36,855 bases of DNA, from positions 1 through 36,855 of the forward strand of contig JAJEBS010000306.1 of NCBI GenBank assembly GCA_022822425.1, in the 5' to 3' direction. Position numbers and translations under genes: made by a program. The notes under the pieces were generated by a model. The model searched no databases, was not told the DNA's origin, and saw nothing but the letters and a program-made list of their open reading frames with translations. The DNA comes from Gemmatimonadota bacterium (GTDB lineage: Bacteria; Gemmatimonadota; Gemmatimonadetes; Longimicrobiales; Gaopeijiaceae). This document shows, in pieces, positions 17,407 to 26,120 of this stretch (positions within the stretch are counted from its first letter, which is position 1; each line of letters starts with the position of its first letter).

Positions 17407-19230
17407 ATGGCAAAAACGGAAGGCGGCAAACCCGGTGGCGGCGCCAGGGGCACGCCCGGGCGCGGGAAGGGACGGACGCCGGGGCGCGAAGACGGGCGCG
17501 CACCCGGACGCGACTTCGTGCGCGAGATCGTGGCCGCGGACCTGGCCAGCGGCAAGCACGGAGGGCGGGTCGCCACCCGGTTCCCGCCCGAACCCAACGG
17601 GCTGCTGCACATCGGTCACGCCAAGGCCATCTGCCTCGATTTCGGGGTCGCCGCCGAGAACGGGGGCACCTGCAACCTGCGCTTCGACGACACCAACCCC
17701 GAGACCGAAGAAGCCGGCTACGTCGAGGCCATCAAGCGCGACATCCGCTGGCTGGGCTTCGAGTGGAGCGAGCTGCGGCACGCCTCCGACTACTTCGAAC
17801 AGCTCTACGACTACGGCGTGCGGCTGATCGAGAAAGGATCGGCGTACGTCGACAGCCTGAGCGAGGAGGAGATCCGCGCCCACCGGGGCACGGTGACCGA
17901 GGCGGGGCGCCCCAGCCCCTGGCGGGACCGGCCCGCGGCGGAGAGTCTGGACCTCTTCCGGCGCATGCGCGACGGCGAGTTCGAGGACGGAGCGCACGTG
18001 CTGCGTGCCCGAATCGACATGGCGTCGCCCAACATGATCATGCGCGATCCGGTACTCTTCCGCATCCGCCGGGCGCATCATTACCGCACCGGATCGGAGT
18101 GGTGCATCTACCCCATGTACGACTTCGCGCACTGCCTCTCCGACTCCATCGAGGGCATCACCCACTCGCTGTGCACGCTCGAGTTCGTGAACAACCGCGC
18201 GATCTACGACTGGCTGCTGGAGGAAGTGGAGGCGCCGGAGCCCGTGCCGCGGCAGTACGAGTTCGCGCGCCTGAACCTGGAGTACACCATCGTCTCCAAG
18301 CGCAAGCTGCTGCGCCTGGTGCAGGACGGGCACGTCAGCGGATGGGACGACCCGCGCATGCCCACCCTCTCCGGGCTGCGGCGCCGGGGGGTCACGCCGG
18401 CGGCCATCCGCAACTTCTGCGGCCTGGTGGGCGTCGCCAAGGCCGACAACCGGGTGGACGCGGCCAAGCTCGAATACGCCATCCGGGACGATCTGAACAT
18501 GCGGGTGCCCCGCGTCATGTGCGTGCAGCGGCCACTCAAGGTGGTGATCACCAACTTCCCGGAAGGCGAGACCGACTGGCTGGACGCACCGCTCTACCCG
18601 CACGACGTGCCGCTCGAGGGAACCCGGCCGGTGCCCTTCACGCGCGAACTCTGCATCGAGCGCCACGATTTCATGGAGGACCCGCCACGCCGCTTCTTCC
18701 GCCTGGCTCCCGGGAGGGAGGTGCGCCTGCGTTACGGCTACTTCATCCGCTGCGAGGAGGTGGTGAAGGACGAGGCCGGCGAGGTGGTGGAGCTTCGCTG
18801 CACCTACGATCCCGAGACCCGGGGCGGCTCGGCCCCGGACGGACGCAAGGTGCGCGGCACCATCCACTGGGTATCGGCGAAGCACGGCCGCCGCTGCGAG
18901 GTGCGCCTCTACGATCGGCTGTTCCGCACGCGCGACCCCGACCGCGGCGACTTCCTCGAGCAGTTGAATCCCGACTCGCTGGTGGTGCATGCGGACGCGC
19001 GCGTCGAGCCGAGCATCGCCGACGATCCTCCCGGCACCCGCTACCAGTTCGAGCGGGTGGGCTACTTCATCAGCGACGAGGACGACTCGCGTCCGGACCG
19101 GCTGGTCTACAACCGCACCGTCAGCCTGCGCGATTCGTGGGCGAAGATTCGGAAGCAGGAGTTGGCGCGGGAGCAGCGGAGAGCGAAGGGGCGGCGGAAG
19201 AAGAGGAAGAAGGGGCGGGGGAGGAACTAG
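17407..19230 (+). CDS. glnS: Glutaminyl-tRNA synthetase
   Basis: This class I aminoacyl-tRNA synthetase charges tRNA-Gln directly. The signature FPPEPNGLLHIGHAKAI (HIGH at residues 68-71) and the KMSKS variant VSKRKLL (about residues 297-303) are those of GlnRS, not GluRS; the C-terminal beta-barrel anticodon-binding region follows from about residue 345. The 607 residues exceed the usual 550. The extra sequence is a Gly/Pro/Arg-rich N-terminal tail of about 35 residues and a very basic C-terminal tail (RAKGRRKKRKKGRGRN). I use the ATG at 17407, seven bases after GGGGA; a GTG at 17374 overlaps the kbl stop and would add 11 residues. Confidence 0.94.
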   Translation: MAKTEGGKPGGGARGTPGRGKGRTPGREDGRAPGRDFVREIVAADLASGKHGGRVATRFPPEPNGLLHIGHAKAICLDFGVAAENGGTCNLRFDDTNPETEEAGYVEAIKRDIRWLGFEWSELRHASDYFEQLYDYGVRLIEKGSAYVDSLSEEEIRAHRGTVTEAGRPSPWRDRPAAESLDLFRRMRDGEFEDGAHVLRARIDMASPNMIMRDPVLFRIRRAHHYRTGSEWCIYPMYDFAHCLSDSIEGITHSLCTLEFVNNRAIYDWLLEEVEAPEPVPRQYEFARLNLEYTIVSKRKLLRLVQDGHVSGWDDPRMPTLSGLRRRGVTPAAIRNFCGLVGVAKADNRVDAAKLEYAIRDDLNMRVPRVMCVQRPLKVVITNFPEGETDWLDAPLYPHDVPLEGTRPVPFTRELCIERHDFMEDPPRRFFRLAPGREVRLRYGYFIRCEEVVKDEAGEVVELRCTYDPETRGGSAPDGRKVRGTIHWVSAKHGRRCEVRLYDRLFRTRDPDRGDFLEQLNPDSLVVHADARVEPSIADDPPGTRYQFERVGYFISDEDDSRPDRLVYNRTVSLRDSWAKIRKQELAREQRRAKGRRKKRKKGRGRN

Positions 19231-19265
19231 CCCTCGAACGGAAACCCCGACTGCCCGCGGGCGGT

Positions 19266-19580
19266 TCAGGCCAGCAACGCTTCCTTCTTCCGGAACGGAT
19301 CCCGGATGCGCAGTTCCGGGAAGAGCATGAAATCCCGGTCTCGGGACAGGAGGACCTCGACCCCGTGCGCGACGCAGATCGCGGCGACCCGAGCGTCCTG
19401 CACCACGCCCCCGTGCACACGCGGGCGCCGGATGAAGGGTCCCAGCGTGGCGGGAAAGTCGTCGGTCTCGCCGATCAGGCGATTCGATGGCGACGCGGCC
19501 CAGGCCTCCAGTTGCCGCGAGGAGGCCTCGGAAGGCGTCCAGCGCGCGCTTGCGAGGATAAGAAAGGCGGTCGAGGCGCC
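19266..19580 (-). pseudogene. Truncated VapC-type PIN-domain toxin remnant
   Basis: Reading the minus strand upward from a TGA at 19266-19268, about 104 codons stay open. They end in a recognisable PIN-domain C-terminus: VVQDARVAAICVAHGVEVLL, SRDRDF, then RIRDPFRKKEALLA. The upstream part (SEASSRQLEAWAASP, RLIGETDDFPATL) also matches the mid-region of VapC toxins. The N-terminus that should carry the first catalytic Asp is missing: an in-frame stop lies at 19581-19583, there is no sensible start codon, and no antitoxin gene is adjacent. I read this as a decayed toxin gene between glnS and the oligopeptidase gene. Confidence 0.72.
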
Positions 19581-19685
19581 TCAGGGCCAATGACGCCCGG
19601 GTATTGCTAATCTGACAAGGCGATATGCGGCTTGCCCCGGGACGGGCCAGCCAGAGCTCTCGCCCTCAAGCACAGGACTTGTCAC

Positions 19686-21821
19686 ATGGTGTACGCCACG
19701 CGATGCCCAACGGTCGCTCCCGGAGCCTTTCTCCCGCAACTCTTCGTGCTGGCGGCACTCCAGCTCGCCTGCGGAAGCCCCTATCCGCCTCCGCCGGAAA
19801 CGGCGCGGGAGCCCGTCGTCGACACCCTGCACGGCGTCGTCTTCACGGATCCGTACCGGTGGCTGGAGGACCAGGAGAGCCCGGAGACGCGGGCCTGGAT
19901 CGCCGAGCAGAACGCGTACGCGGAGCAGATCGTCGGCGAGTCGGCGCTGCGCACCGGGCTGGAAGCGCGCGTGCGGGAGCTGATGGACGTTCCCGGACCG
20001 GTGTACCCGCAGCGACGGGGTGAATTCGAGTACTTCTCCTTCCGGAAGGCCGGGCGCGAGGTGGGCGCGATCTACCGGCGGCCGGCCCCGGAGGAGCCCG
20101 ATGACGGCCCGTTCGACGTGACCGCGGACTACGAGGTGGTGATCGATCCGCTGGATCTGCGCGAGGACGGCACCACCAGCGTCGGCATCCAGGGCTTCTC
20201 GCCGGATGGCAACCTGATGCTCTATTCCATCCGGGATGGAGGACGGGACGAAGTGGAGATTCGGGTTCGCGACCTGAACTCGGGCGAGGACCTTCCCGAC
20301 CGGCTGCCGACAGCTCTCTATGGCAGCGTCGCCTTCACGTCCGATGGCACCGGTTTCTACTACACCCATCGGTCCCGCCAGACGGGCCCTCGCGTCTTCC
20401 GGCACGTCCTCGGCAGCGACCGGTCGGAGGATGTCGAGTTGTTCGGGGCGGGGATCGGGCCGACCGCCTTCGTCAACGCCTCCGAGGTGGATGAGGGGCG
20501 CTACCTGATTTACACGGTGCAGCACGGCTGGGCGCGCACCGACGTCTACCTGCAGGACCTGGGTGCGGGGACCGAAGCGGTACCGCTCGTGATCGGCGCG
20601 CCCGCGCGCTTTCGGGCCCGCTGGAGGGACGGCGAGATCTACCTGCTCACCAACCTGGATGCGCCTCTGAACCGGGTGGTGGCCGTAAGGCCCGAAGCCC
20701 CGGACCCCAACCAGTGGCGCGAGGTCATTCCCGAGGGCGAGGATCTGCTGACCGGCTACCAGTTCATCGGCGATGACATTTTCGCCGACTATCTGCACAA
20801 CGTGAGCAGCCGCATCGTGCGCTACGGCCCGGACGGCGCGCTCAAGGGTGAGATCCCCATCCCCGGCCATCATGTGGCGTCGCTGCGCGGCCATGGAGAG
20901 GGCGGTGCCCTTCTGTCTCTCACTTCGCTGCTCACGCCCCAGACCGTGCTCACGCTCGACCTCGAGACGCTGGAAACGGAGGAATGGCGGGCCTCCCCCG
21001 TGCCGTTCGACGGCAGCGCCTACGAGATGACGCAGGTGTGGTACACCTCCGCGGACGGTACCCAGGCGCCGATGTACGTCGCGCATCGCCGGGGCCTCGA
21101 GTTGGACGGCGAGACCCCTACCCTGCTCTACGGCTACGGCGGTTTCAACGTCAACCTGCTGCCCCGCTTCGACGCGCGCGCGGCGGTCTGGATGGAGCAG
21201 GGCGGTGTCTACGCGATCGCGACGCTGCGCGGGGGAGGCGAGTTCGGCGAGGAATGGCACCGGGACGGCATGCTCGAGAACAAGCCCAACGTCTTCGCCG
21301 ACTTCATCGCCGCCGCCGAGTGGCTGGTCGACAACGGGTACACCAACCCGGACAGGCTCGCCATCCGCGGTGCGAGCAACGGCGGGCTGCTGGTCGCGAG
21401 CGCCCTGACGCAGCGGCCGGATCTCTTCCGGGCCGTCTTCTGCGGGCTGCCGGATCTGGACATGGTGCGCTTCTACCAGTTCACCGAGACCAACAACATG
21501 CCGGCGCTGCTCGAGTACGGAAACGCGGCCGTTCCGGAGGAGTTCGAGGTGATCCGCACCTACTCGCCCTACCAGAACGTGCGCGACGGGGTCGACTACC
21601 CGGCGGTGATGCTCACCCAGGGCGACCTGGACACGCGCGTGCCGCCGCTCCAGGCCCGCAAGATGGCGGCGCGGCTCCAGGCCGCCACCGGTTCCGGACT
21701 ACCGGTGATCCTCGACTACGACGCGCGGACCGGGCACGCGGGCGGCCGCACCTTCAGCCGCAACGTGCGCAACGCGGCCATGGAGCTGGCGTTTCTGCTG
21801 CAGCAGCTGGGGGCAAGTTAG
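19686..21821 (+). CDS. Prolyl oligopeptidase family serine peptidase (S9A)
   Basis: This 711-residue peptidase cleaves short proline-containing peptides. It has an N-terminal seven-bladed propeller (DTLHGVVFTDPYRWLEDQ near residue 45 is the family hallmark) and a C-terminal alpha/beta-hydrolase domain. The catalytic serine is S564 in RGASNGGLL, the acid lies in QGDLDTRVPPLQ (probably D649) and the histidine is H684 in TGHAGG. The first 36 residues are a signal sequence, possibly lipoprotein-like (cysteine in LQLACGS, though the lipobox is imperfect), so it likely acts in the periplasm. I use the ATG at 19686, preceded by AGGAC at seven bases; a TTG at 19632 is less likely. Confidence 0.93.
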   Translation: MVYATRCPTVAPGAFLPQLFVLAALQLACGSPYPPPPETAREPVVDTLHGVVFTDPYRWLEDQESPETRAWIAEQNAYAEQIVGESALRTGLEARVRELMDVPGPVYPQRRGEFEYFSFRKAGREVGAIYRRPAPEEPDDGPFDVTADYEVVIDPLDLREDGTTSVGIQGFSPDGNLMLYSIRDGGRDEVEIRVRDLNSGEDLPDRLPTALYGSVAFTSDGTGFYYTHRSRQTGPRVFRHVLGSDRSEDVELFGAGIGPTAFVNASEVDEGRYLIYTVQHGWARTDVYLQDLGAGTEAVPLVIGAPARFRARWRDGEIYLLTNLDAPLNRVVAVRPEAPDPNQWREVIPEGEDLLTGYQFIGDDIFADYLHNVSSRIVRYGPDGALKGEIPIPGHHVASLRGHGEGGALLSLTSLLTPQTVLTLDLETLETEEWRASPVPFDGSAYEMTQVWYTSADGTQAPMYVAHRRGLELDGETPTLLYGYGGFNVNLLPRFDARAAVWMEQGGVYAIATLRGGGEFGEEWHRDGMLENKPNVFADFIAAAEWLVDNGYTNPDRLAIRGASNGGLLVASALTQRPDLFRAVFCGLPDLDMVRFYQFTETNNMPALLEYGNAAVPEEFEVIRTYSPYQNVRDGVDYPAVMLTQGDLDTRVPPLQARKMAARLQAATGSGLPVILDYDARTGHAGGRTFSRNVRNAAMELAFLLQQLGAS

Positions 21822-21878
21822 TCCGGCGACGCAGCGGCGGCTGGCTCATTCGGCAGCCCCTGTGGCGCCCGGTTACGC

Positions 21879-22082
21879 TCAGGCCAGCTCCAGCCCGAAC
21901 TCCTCGAAGCGCCGGAAGTCGGTGACGTTGACGGTCGCGATCGATGCGCCATCGACGAGTGCCGTTGCCGCGATCATGCAATCCGGGAGGGATCCGCCCG
22001 TCATCCATCGCCGCAGTTTGCGGTCTTGCACCGGCCGTGCTTCGAGCGCGCTGATCAGGAAGCTTGTGTCCAGGTGGATCAT
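21879..22082 (-). CDS. vapC: VapC-type PIN toxin with internal deletion
   Basis: This 67-residue product has both ends of a VapC endoribonuclease but not the middle. The N-terminus MIHLDTSFLISALEARP carries the first catalytic Asp (D5). The C-terminal SLPDCMIAATALVDGA and NVTDFRRFEEFGLELA carry the later conserved acids. VapC proteins are usually about 130 residues, so roughly 60 codons, including the helix with the conserved Glu, are missing in frame. The start overlaps the vapB stop by four bases (ATGA), the normal operon arrangement. It is probably inactive as a ribonuclease but might still bind VapB; this is inference. Confidence 0.75.
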   Translation of the reverse strand: MIHLDTSFLISALEARPVQDRKLRRWMTGGSLPDCMIAATALVDGASIATVNVTDFRRFEEFGLELA

Positions 22083-22354
22083 CGGGAGTCTGATGACCAG
22101 CGATCCGGCCAGGCTCGCCGCTCCGCATCCACTTCCTTCTTCCAGCGCTCCATGTCTACCCTGCGCTCCCGCACGGAGGTCTGCAGACGGTCAAGAGCGG
22201 CCAGTGGTCCGCTCTCGCGGGTGGCGTCTTCGGCAGCGGCGGCCCTGATTGCGCGTCGCAACACTTCCGACTTGGAGACCTTCCACCGCCTGGCAAGCGT
22301 CTCAAGGGCCCTCGCCGTCTCGACATCGAGGGAATAGGTCGATTTGATCGTCAT
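22079..22354 (-). CDS. vapB: VapB-type ribbon-helix-helix antitoxin
   Basis: This 91-residue protein begins MTIKSTYSLDVETARALETL, a ribbon-helix-helix DNA-binding segment with a beta-strand followed by WKVSKSEVLRRAIRAAA (second helix). A charged C-terminal tail, presumably toxin-binding, follows. Such antitoxins repress their own operon and neutralise VapC. I chose the ATG at 22354 because family members begin MTIKST; an ATG at 22363 would add MAI and run through a palindrome that looks like operator DNA. The gene is divergent from the ABC transporter operon. Confidence 0.82.
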   Translation of the reverse strand: MTIKSTYSLDVETARALETLARRWKVSKSEVLRRAIRAAAAEDATRESGPLAALDRLQTSVRERRVDMERWKKEVDAERRAWPDRWSSDSR

Positions 22355-22355
22355 G

Positions 22356-22383
22356 ATGGCCATATCTCATCTTTATGGCCATA
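22356..22383. promoter_or_regulatory. Paired ATGGCCAT palindromes, likely VapB operator
   Basis: Two perfect palindromes share the same core: atggccat at 22356-22363 and tatggccata at 22374-22383, with centres 19 bases apart, about two helical turns. They sit immediately upstream of the vapB start in an AT-richer stretch. Ribbon-helix-helix antitoxins bind such paired sites as dimers, so this is a probable autoregulatory operator. It could also influence the divergent ABC operon. Confidence 0.6.
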
Positions 22384-22489
22384 AGATCTTCGTTGTCAAT
22401 CTGGCGTGGGAGCCCGTTTCGGAGCCTGCCCGGCGGGCATATCCTGTTTCTGTCCTCTGCCGATCCCCTCACGGTCCGGGGTACCCCCC

Positions 22490-23302
22490 TTGCACCAACC
22501 GCCACTCTTCGAACTGACGAGCCTCACCCTCCGCTTCGGGGGCGTGACCGCGCTCTCGGGCTTCGGCATGGAGGTTCGAGAGGGCGAGTTGCTGGCCCTC
22601 ATCGGCCCCAACGGCGCAGGGAAGACCAGCGTCCTGAACTGCATTTCGGGTCTCTATCGTGCGCAGGAAGGGAGCATCACCCTGACCGGCCGCGACGGGA
22701 CCCGGCACGCCCTCGACCGGCTGCCGCCGCACCGCATCGCCGCGCTGGGCGTCGCGCGCACCTTCCAGAACATCGAGCTCTTCAAGCACATGACGGTGCT
22801 CGACAACCTCATGCTGGGACGTCACGTGCACATGAAGGGAGGCGTGCTCAGCGGCGGGATCCATCTGGGCCGCCAGCGCCGCAGGGAAATCGAGCACCGC
22901 CGCTACGTGGAAGAGGTCATCGACTTCATGAACCTGGAGCCGCTGCGTAGCGCGGTGGTGGGAAGCCTGGCGTATGGGAACCAGCGCCTGGTGGAGATGG
23001 CGCGCGCGCTGGCCCTCGATCCCCGCATCCTCCTCCTGGACGAGCCCACGGCCGGCATGAACGCGGAGGAGAAGGAATCGATGGCGCGCTTCATTCTTGA
23101 CGTGCACGAGGAGCGGGGCGTCACCGTCGTGGTGATCGACCATGACATCAACGTGGTCATGGACATCGCCGACCGGGTCGTGGTGCTCGATTTCGGCAGG
23201 CGGATCGCGCAGGGGCGCCCGGAGGCGGTGAGAAATGACGCGGCGGTGATCGAAGCCTACCTGGGGCAGGCGAGGGATGAGAGCAGGCCGGTGCCGCCAT
23301 GA
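22490..23302 (+). CDS. livG: Branched-chain-amino-acid-type ABC ATPase (LivG)
   Basis: This 270-residue ATPase belongs to the LivG branch of ABC importers. Walker A is GPNGAGKTSVLN (about residues 39-50), followed by ARTFQNIELFKHMTVLDN, the variant signature SLAYGNQRLVEMARAL and Walker B ILLLDEPTAGMN. The TTG at 22490 gives the usual N-terminus; a GTG at 22406 would add 28 unlikely residues. It heads a seven-gene operon (livG, acyl-CoA ligase, livH, livM, livK, livF, second ligase), and its stop overlaps the next start. The presence of ligases suggests an organic acid substrate rather than an amino acid. Confidence 0.92.
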   Translation: MHQPPLFELTSLTLRFGGVTALSGFGMEVREGELLALIGPNGAGKTSVLNCISGLYRAQEGSITLTGRDGTRHALDRLPPHRIAALGVARTFQNIELFKHMTVLDNLMLGRHVHMKGGVLSGGIHLGRQRRREIEHRRYVEEVIDFMNLEPLRSAVVGSLAYGNQRLVEMARALALDPRILLLDEPTAGMNAEEKESMARFILDVHEERGVTVVVIDHDINVVMDIADRVVVLDFGRRIAQGRPEAVRNDAAVIEAYLGQARDESRPVPP

Positions 23303-25233
23303 CGCTCGCCCTGCGCCACGCCGTGCCCGCAGCACACGCCTCCGACACTCTTCCCGGCCTGCTCGCCCACCACGCCGCCAGCCGCCCCGGCCAGGTCGCG
23401 CTGCGCGAGAAGGAGTTCGGCATCTGGCAGGAGATCACCTGGGCGGATTACCTCGACCGGGTGCGCGCCTTCTCGCTCGGGCTCTCGGAGCTGGGCGTCG
23501 AAGCGGGGGATCGGATCGCGATCGTCGGCGACAACCGGCCCGAGTGGACGATCGCCGAGCTCGCGGCCCAGGCCGGAGGCGTGCTGCCGCTCGGGCTCTA
23601 CCAGGATTCGATCGCGGGCGAGCTGGCGAGGATGCTCGAGGCCGCCGAGGCGCGCGTCATCGTCGCCGAGGACCAGGAGCAGGTCGACAAGGTGCTGGAG
23701 GTCCGGGACCAGGTGCCCGGGCTCGAGTACATCATCTACTACGACTCCCGGGGGATGTACGGCTACGAGGCCCCCGGACTCATGTCCTTCGAGGAGGTGG
23801 AGGCGCTGGGCGAGCGCGCGCACCGCCGTTCTCCGGAGGAATTCGGCCGCAGGCTCGCGGCCCTTCAGCCCGGCGACATCGCGCTCCTGTGCACGACCTC
23901 GGGCACCACCAGCATCCCCAAGCTGGCCATGCTCTCGCACGAGAACCTGATCGCCATGGCGTCGCAGCTGCGCACCGTGGACGCGATGAGCCCGGGCGAC
24001 GAGTTCGTTTCGTTTCTGCCCCTGGCCTGGATCGGCGAGCAGATGATCGCCGTGGCGAGCGCGCTGCTGGCGGGGTTCACGGTCAATTTTCCCGAGGAGA
24101 CGTCGACCGCGCGCAAGGACATGCGCGAGATCGGCCCCGCCTTCCTCATGTCGCCTCCGCGCATCTGGGAGAACATGGTCTCCGACGTGCAGGTCATGGC
24201 CGAGGACACCACCCGTCTCAAGCGGTGGTTCTACGGCTGGGCCATGAAGCAGGGCGCGGCGACCGCCGAAGCGCGGTTCAGGGGACGGCGGATCGGTCCG
24301 GCCCGGCGCCTGGGCCACCGGCTCGCGGACTGGACCGTCCTTCACCCCCTTCGCGACCAGCTCGGGCTCAGCCGGGTGCGGCGCGCGTACACGGGAGGGG
24401 CGGCCCTCGGGCCCGATGTCTTTCGATTCTACCACGCCATCGGCGTCAACCTGAAGCAGCTCTACGGCCAGACCGAGGTGTCCGGGATTTCGGTGGTGCA
24501 CCGGGACGGCGACATCCGCTTCCAGACGGTGGGCGTGCCGCTGCCCCGCACGGAGATCCGGATTTCGGAGGATGGCGAGATTCTCTGTCGCGGGCCCGCG
24601 GTGTTCCAGGGCTACTTCCGCAATCCGGCGGCCACCGCGGAGGCGCTCGACGGCGGCTGGCTGCACTCGGGCGATGCCGGCTATTTCGACGAGGACGGCC
24701 ACCTGGTGGTGATCGACCGACTGGCCGACGTGATGCGGCTGGCCGACGGGACCCACTTCTCCCCGCAGTTCGTCGAGAACAAGCTCAAGTTCAGCCCCCA
24801 CATCCGGGAGGCAGTGGTCTTCGGAGGCGCCGGGACACCCTTCGTCACCGCGATGATCGCCATCGACATGGAAAACGCGGGCCAGTGGGCGGAACGCCGC
24901 CGCATCCCCTACACCACCTTCACCGACCTGGCGCGGCGGAGCGAGGTGTACGCCCTGGTCCGTGCGCATGTGGCCGAAGTGAACGAGGAACTGCCCGACG
25001 CGGCCCGCATCCACCGTTTCCTGCTGCTGCACAAGGAACTGCACGCCGACGACGCCGAGCTGACCCGCACCCGCAAGGTCCGGCGCGGCCACATCGCCGA
25101 CCGCTTCGCGGAGATCATCGAGGCCTTGCAGGGCGAAGCCGATTCGGTCACGGTCGCGACGGAGATCACCTACCAGGACGGCCGCACCGCGGCGGTCGAG
25201 CACGAACTGCGCATCGAGACGATGGGCCACTGA
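23299..25233 (+). CDS. Long-chain acyl-CoA synthetase-like AMP-binding ligase
   Basis: This 644-residue adenylate-forming enzyme activates a carboxylic acid to its CoA thioester. The P-loop is TTSGTTSIPK (about residues 198-207), the aromatic-glycine motif is LYGQTEVSG, and the hinge region is HSGDAGYFDEDGHLVVIDRLADVM. The FadD/ACSBG-like C-terminus is present, although the final catalytic lysine region reads TRTRKVRRGHI. It is encoded inside the ABC operon between LivG and LivH with a four-base overlap and a four-base gap, so activation probably follows uptake. The substrate (fatty or aromatic acid) cannot be read from sequence. Confidence 0.9.
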   Translation: MTLALRHAVPAAHASDTLPGLLAHHAASRPGQVALREKEFGIWQEITWADYLDRVRAFSLGLSELGVEAGDRIAIVGDNRPEWTIAELAAQAGGVLPLGLYQDSIAGELARMLEAAEARVIVAEDQEQVDKVLEVRDQVPGLEYIIYYDSRGMYGYEAPGLMSFEEVEALGERAHRRSPEEFGRRLAALQPGDIALLCTTSGTTSIPKLAMLSHENLIAMASQLRTVDAMSPGDEFVSFLPLAWIGEQMIAVASALLAGFTVNFPEETSTARKDMREIGPAFLMSPPRIWENMVSDVQVMAEDTTRLKRWFYGWAMKQGAATAEARFRGRRIGPARRLGHRLADWTVLHPLRDQLGLSRVRRAYTGGAALGPDVFRFYHAIGVNLKQLYGQTEVSGISVVHRDGDIRFQTVGVPLPRTEIRISEDGEILCRGPAVFQGYFRNPAATAEALDGGWLHSGDAGYFDEDGHLVVIDRLADVMRLADGTHFSPQFVENKLKFSPHIREAVVFGGAGTPFVTAMIAIDMENAGQWAERRRIPYTTFTDLARRSEVYALVRAHVAEVNEELPDAARIHRFLLLHKELHADDAELTRTRKVRRGHIADRFAEIIEALQGEADSVTVATEITYQDGRTAAVEHELRIETMGH

Positions 25234-25237
25234 AGAC

Positions 25238-26110
25238 ATGGACATCTTCCTGCAACTGACGGTCTCCGGACTCAGCACCGGGATGATCTACGCCCTGGCG
25301 GCGGCCGGCTTCGTGGTCATCTACAAGGCCAGCGACGTCATCAACTTCGCCCAGGGCGACCTGCTCCTGCTGGGGACCTACCTGATCTTCTTCGCGGTCG
25401 CCCAGACCGGGCTGCCCTGGAGCCTCGGCGTCCTGGTGACCGTGCTGCTGGCCGTCGCGGTGGCCCTGGCCGTCGAGCGCCTGGTGCTTCGCCCCCTGGT
25501 GGGCGAGCCCATCATCTCGATGATCATGGTGACCATCGGGCTGTCATCGGTCCTGCGGGGCGCCATCAATGCGATCTGGGGCCCGAATCCGCGCGCGTTC
25601 GACTCCTTCCTGCCCGCCGGCGACATCGTCATCGGGCCCGCGGTGCTCTCGGCGGCGCGGGTGCTTTCCATTCCCATCGCCCTGGCCGTGCTGGCGGGGC
25701 TCGGCCTCTTCTTCCGCTACACCCGCGACGGCATCGCCATGCGCGCCATCGCCGACGACCAGCAGGCTGCGCTCAGCATGGGGATCAGCATCCCGCGCGT
25801 CTTCGGAGTGGCGTGGGGGCTGGCGGCCGCCTCCGCCGCAATCGGGGGCATCATGCTCGGCAACATCGTGGGCGTGAGCCCCAACGTGGCGGCCATCGGG
25901 CTGCGCGTCTTTCCGGTGGTGATCCTGGGCGGGCTGGACTCGATCAAGGGGGCCGTGATCGGCGGCGCCATCATCGGCCTGCTGGAGGTATACGTCGGCT
26001 TCTACGTCGGGCACGGGCTCAACCTGGTGGTCCCCTACCTGGTACTCATCATGGTGCTGATGGTCCGGCCCTACGGGCTCTTCGGGAAGGAGATCATCGA
26101 GCGCGTATGA
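25238..26110 (+). CDS. livH: Branched-chain-type ABC permease LivH
   Basis: This 290-residue inner-membrane permease belongs to the LivH family. It has about eight hydrophobic segments, the typical start (LQLTVSGLSTGMIYALAAAG), the motif INFAQGDLLLLGTY near residue 35, and the later IVGVSPNVAAIGLRVFPVVI with GGLDSIKGAVIGG, which contacts the ATPases. It starts four bases after the ligase gene, inside the operon. Confidence 0.94.
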   Translation: MDIFLQLTVSGLSTGMIYALAAAGFVVIYKASDVINFAQGDLLLLGTYLIFFAVAQTGLPWSLGVLVTVLLAVAVALAVERLVLRPLVGEPIISMIMVTIGLSSVLRGAINAIWGPNPRAFDSFLPAGDIVIGPAVLSAARVLSIPIALAVLAGLGLFFRYTRDGIAMRAIADDQQAALSMGISIPRVFGVAWGLAAASAAIGGIMLGNIVGVSPNVAAIGLRVFPVVILGGLDSIKGAVIGGAIIGLLEVYVGFYVGHGLNLVVPYLVLIMVLMVRPYGLFGKEIIERV

Positions 26111-26120
26111 GACGTTGCCC

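Noticed and set aside
17329-19590. Very long minus-strand open frame (about 750 codons) opposite glnS.
   Set aside because: It is a codon-bias shadow of the clear GlnRS gene; its product has no recognisable motif.
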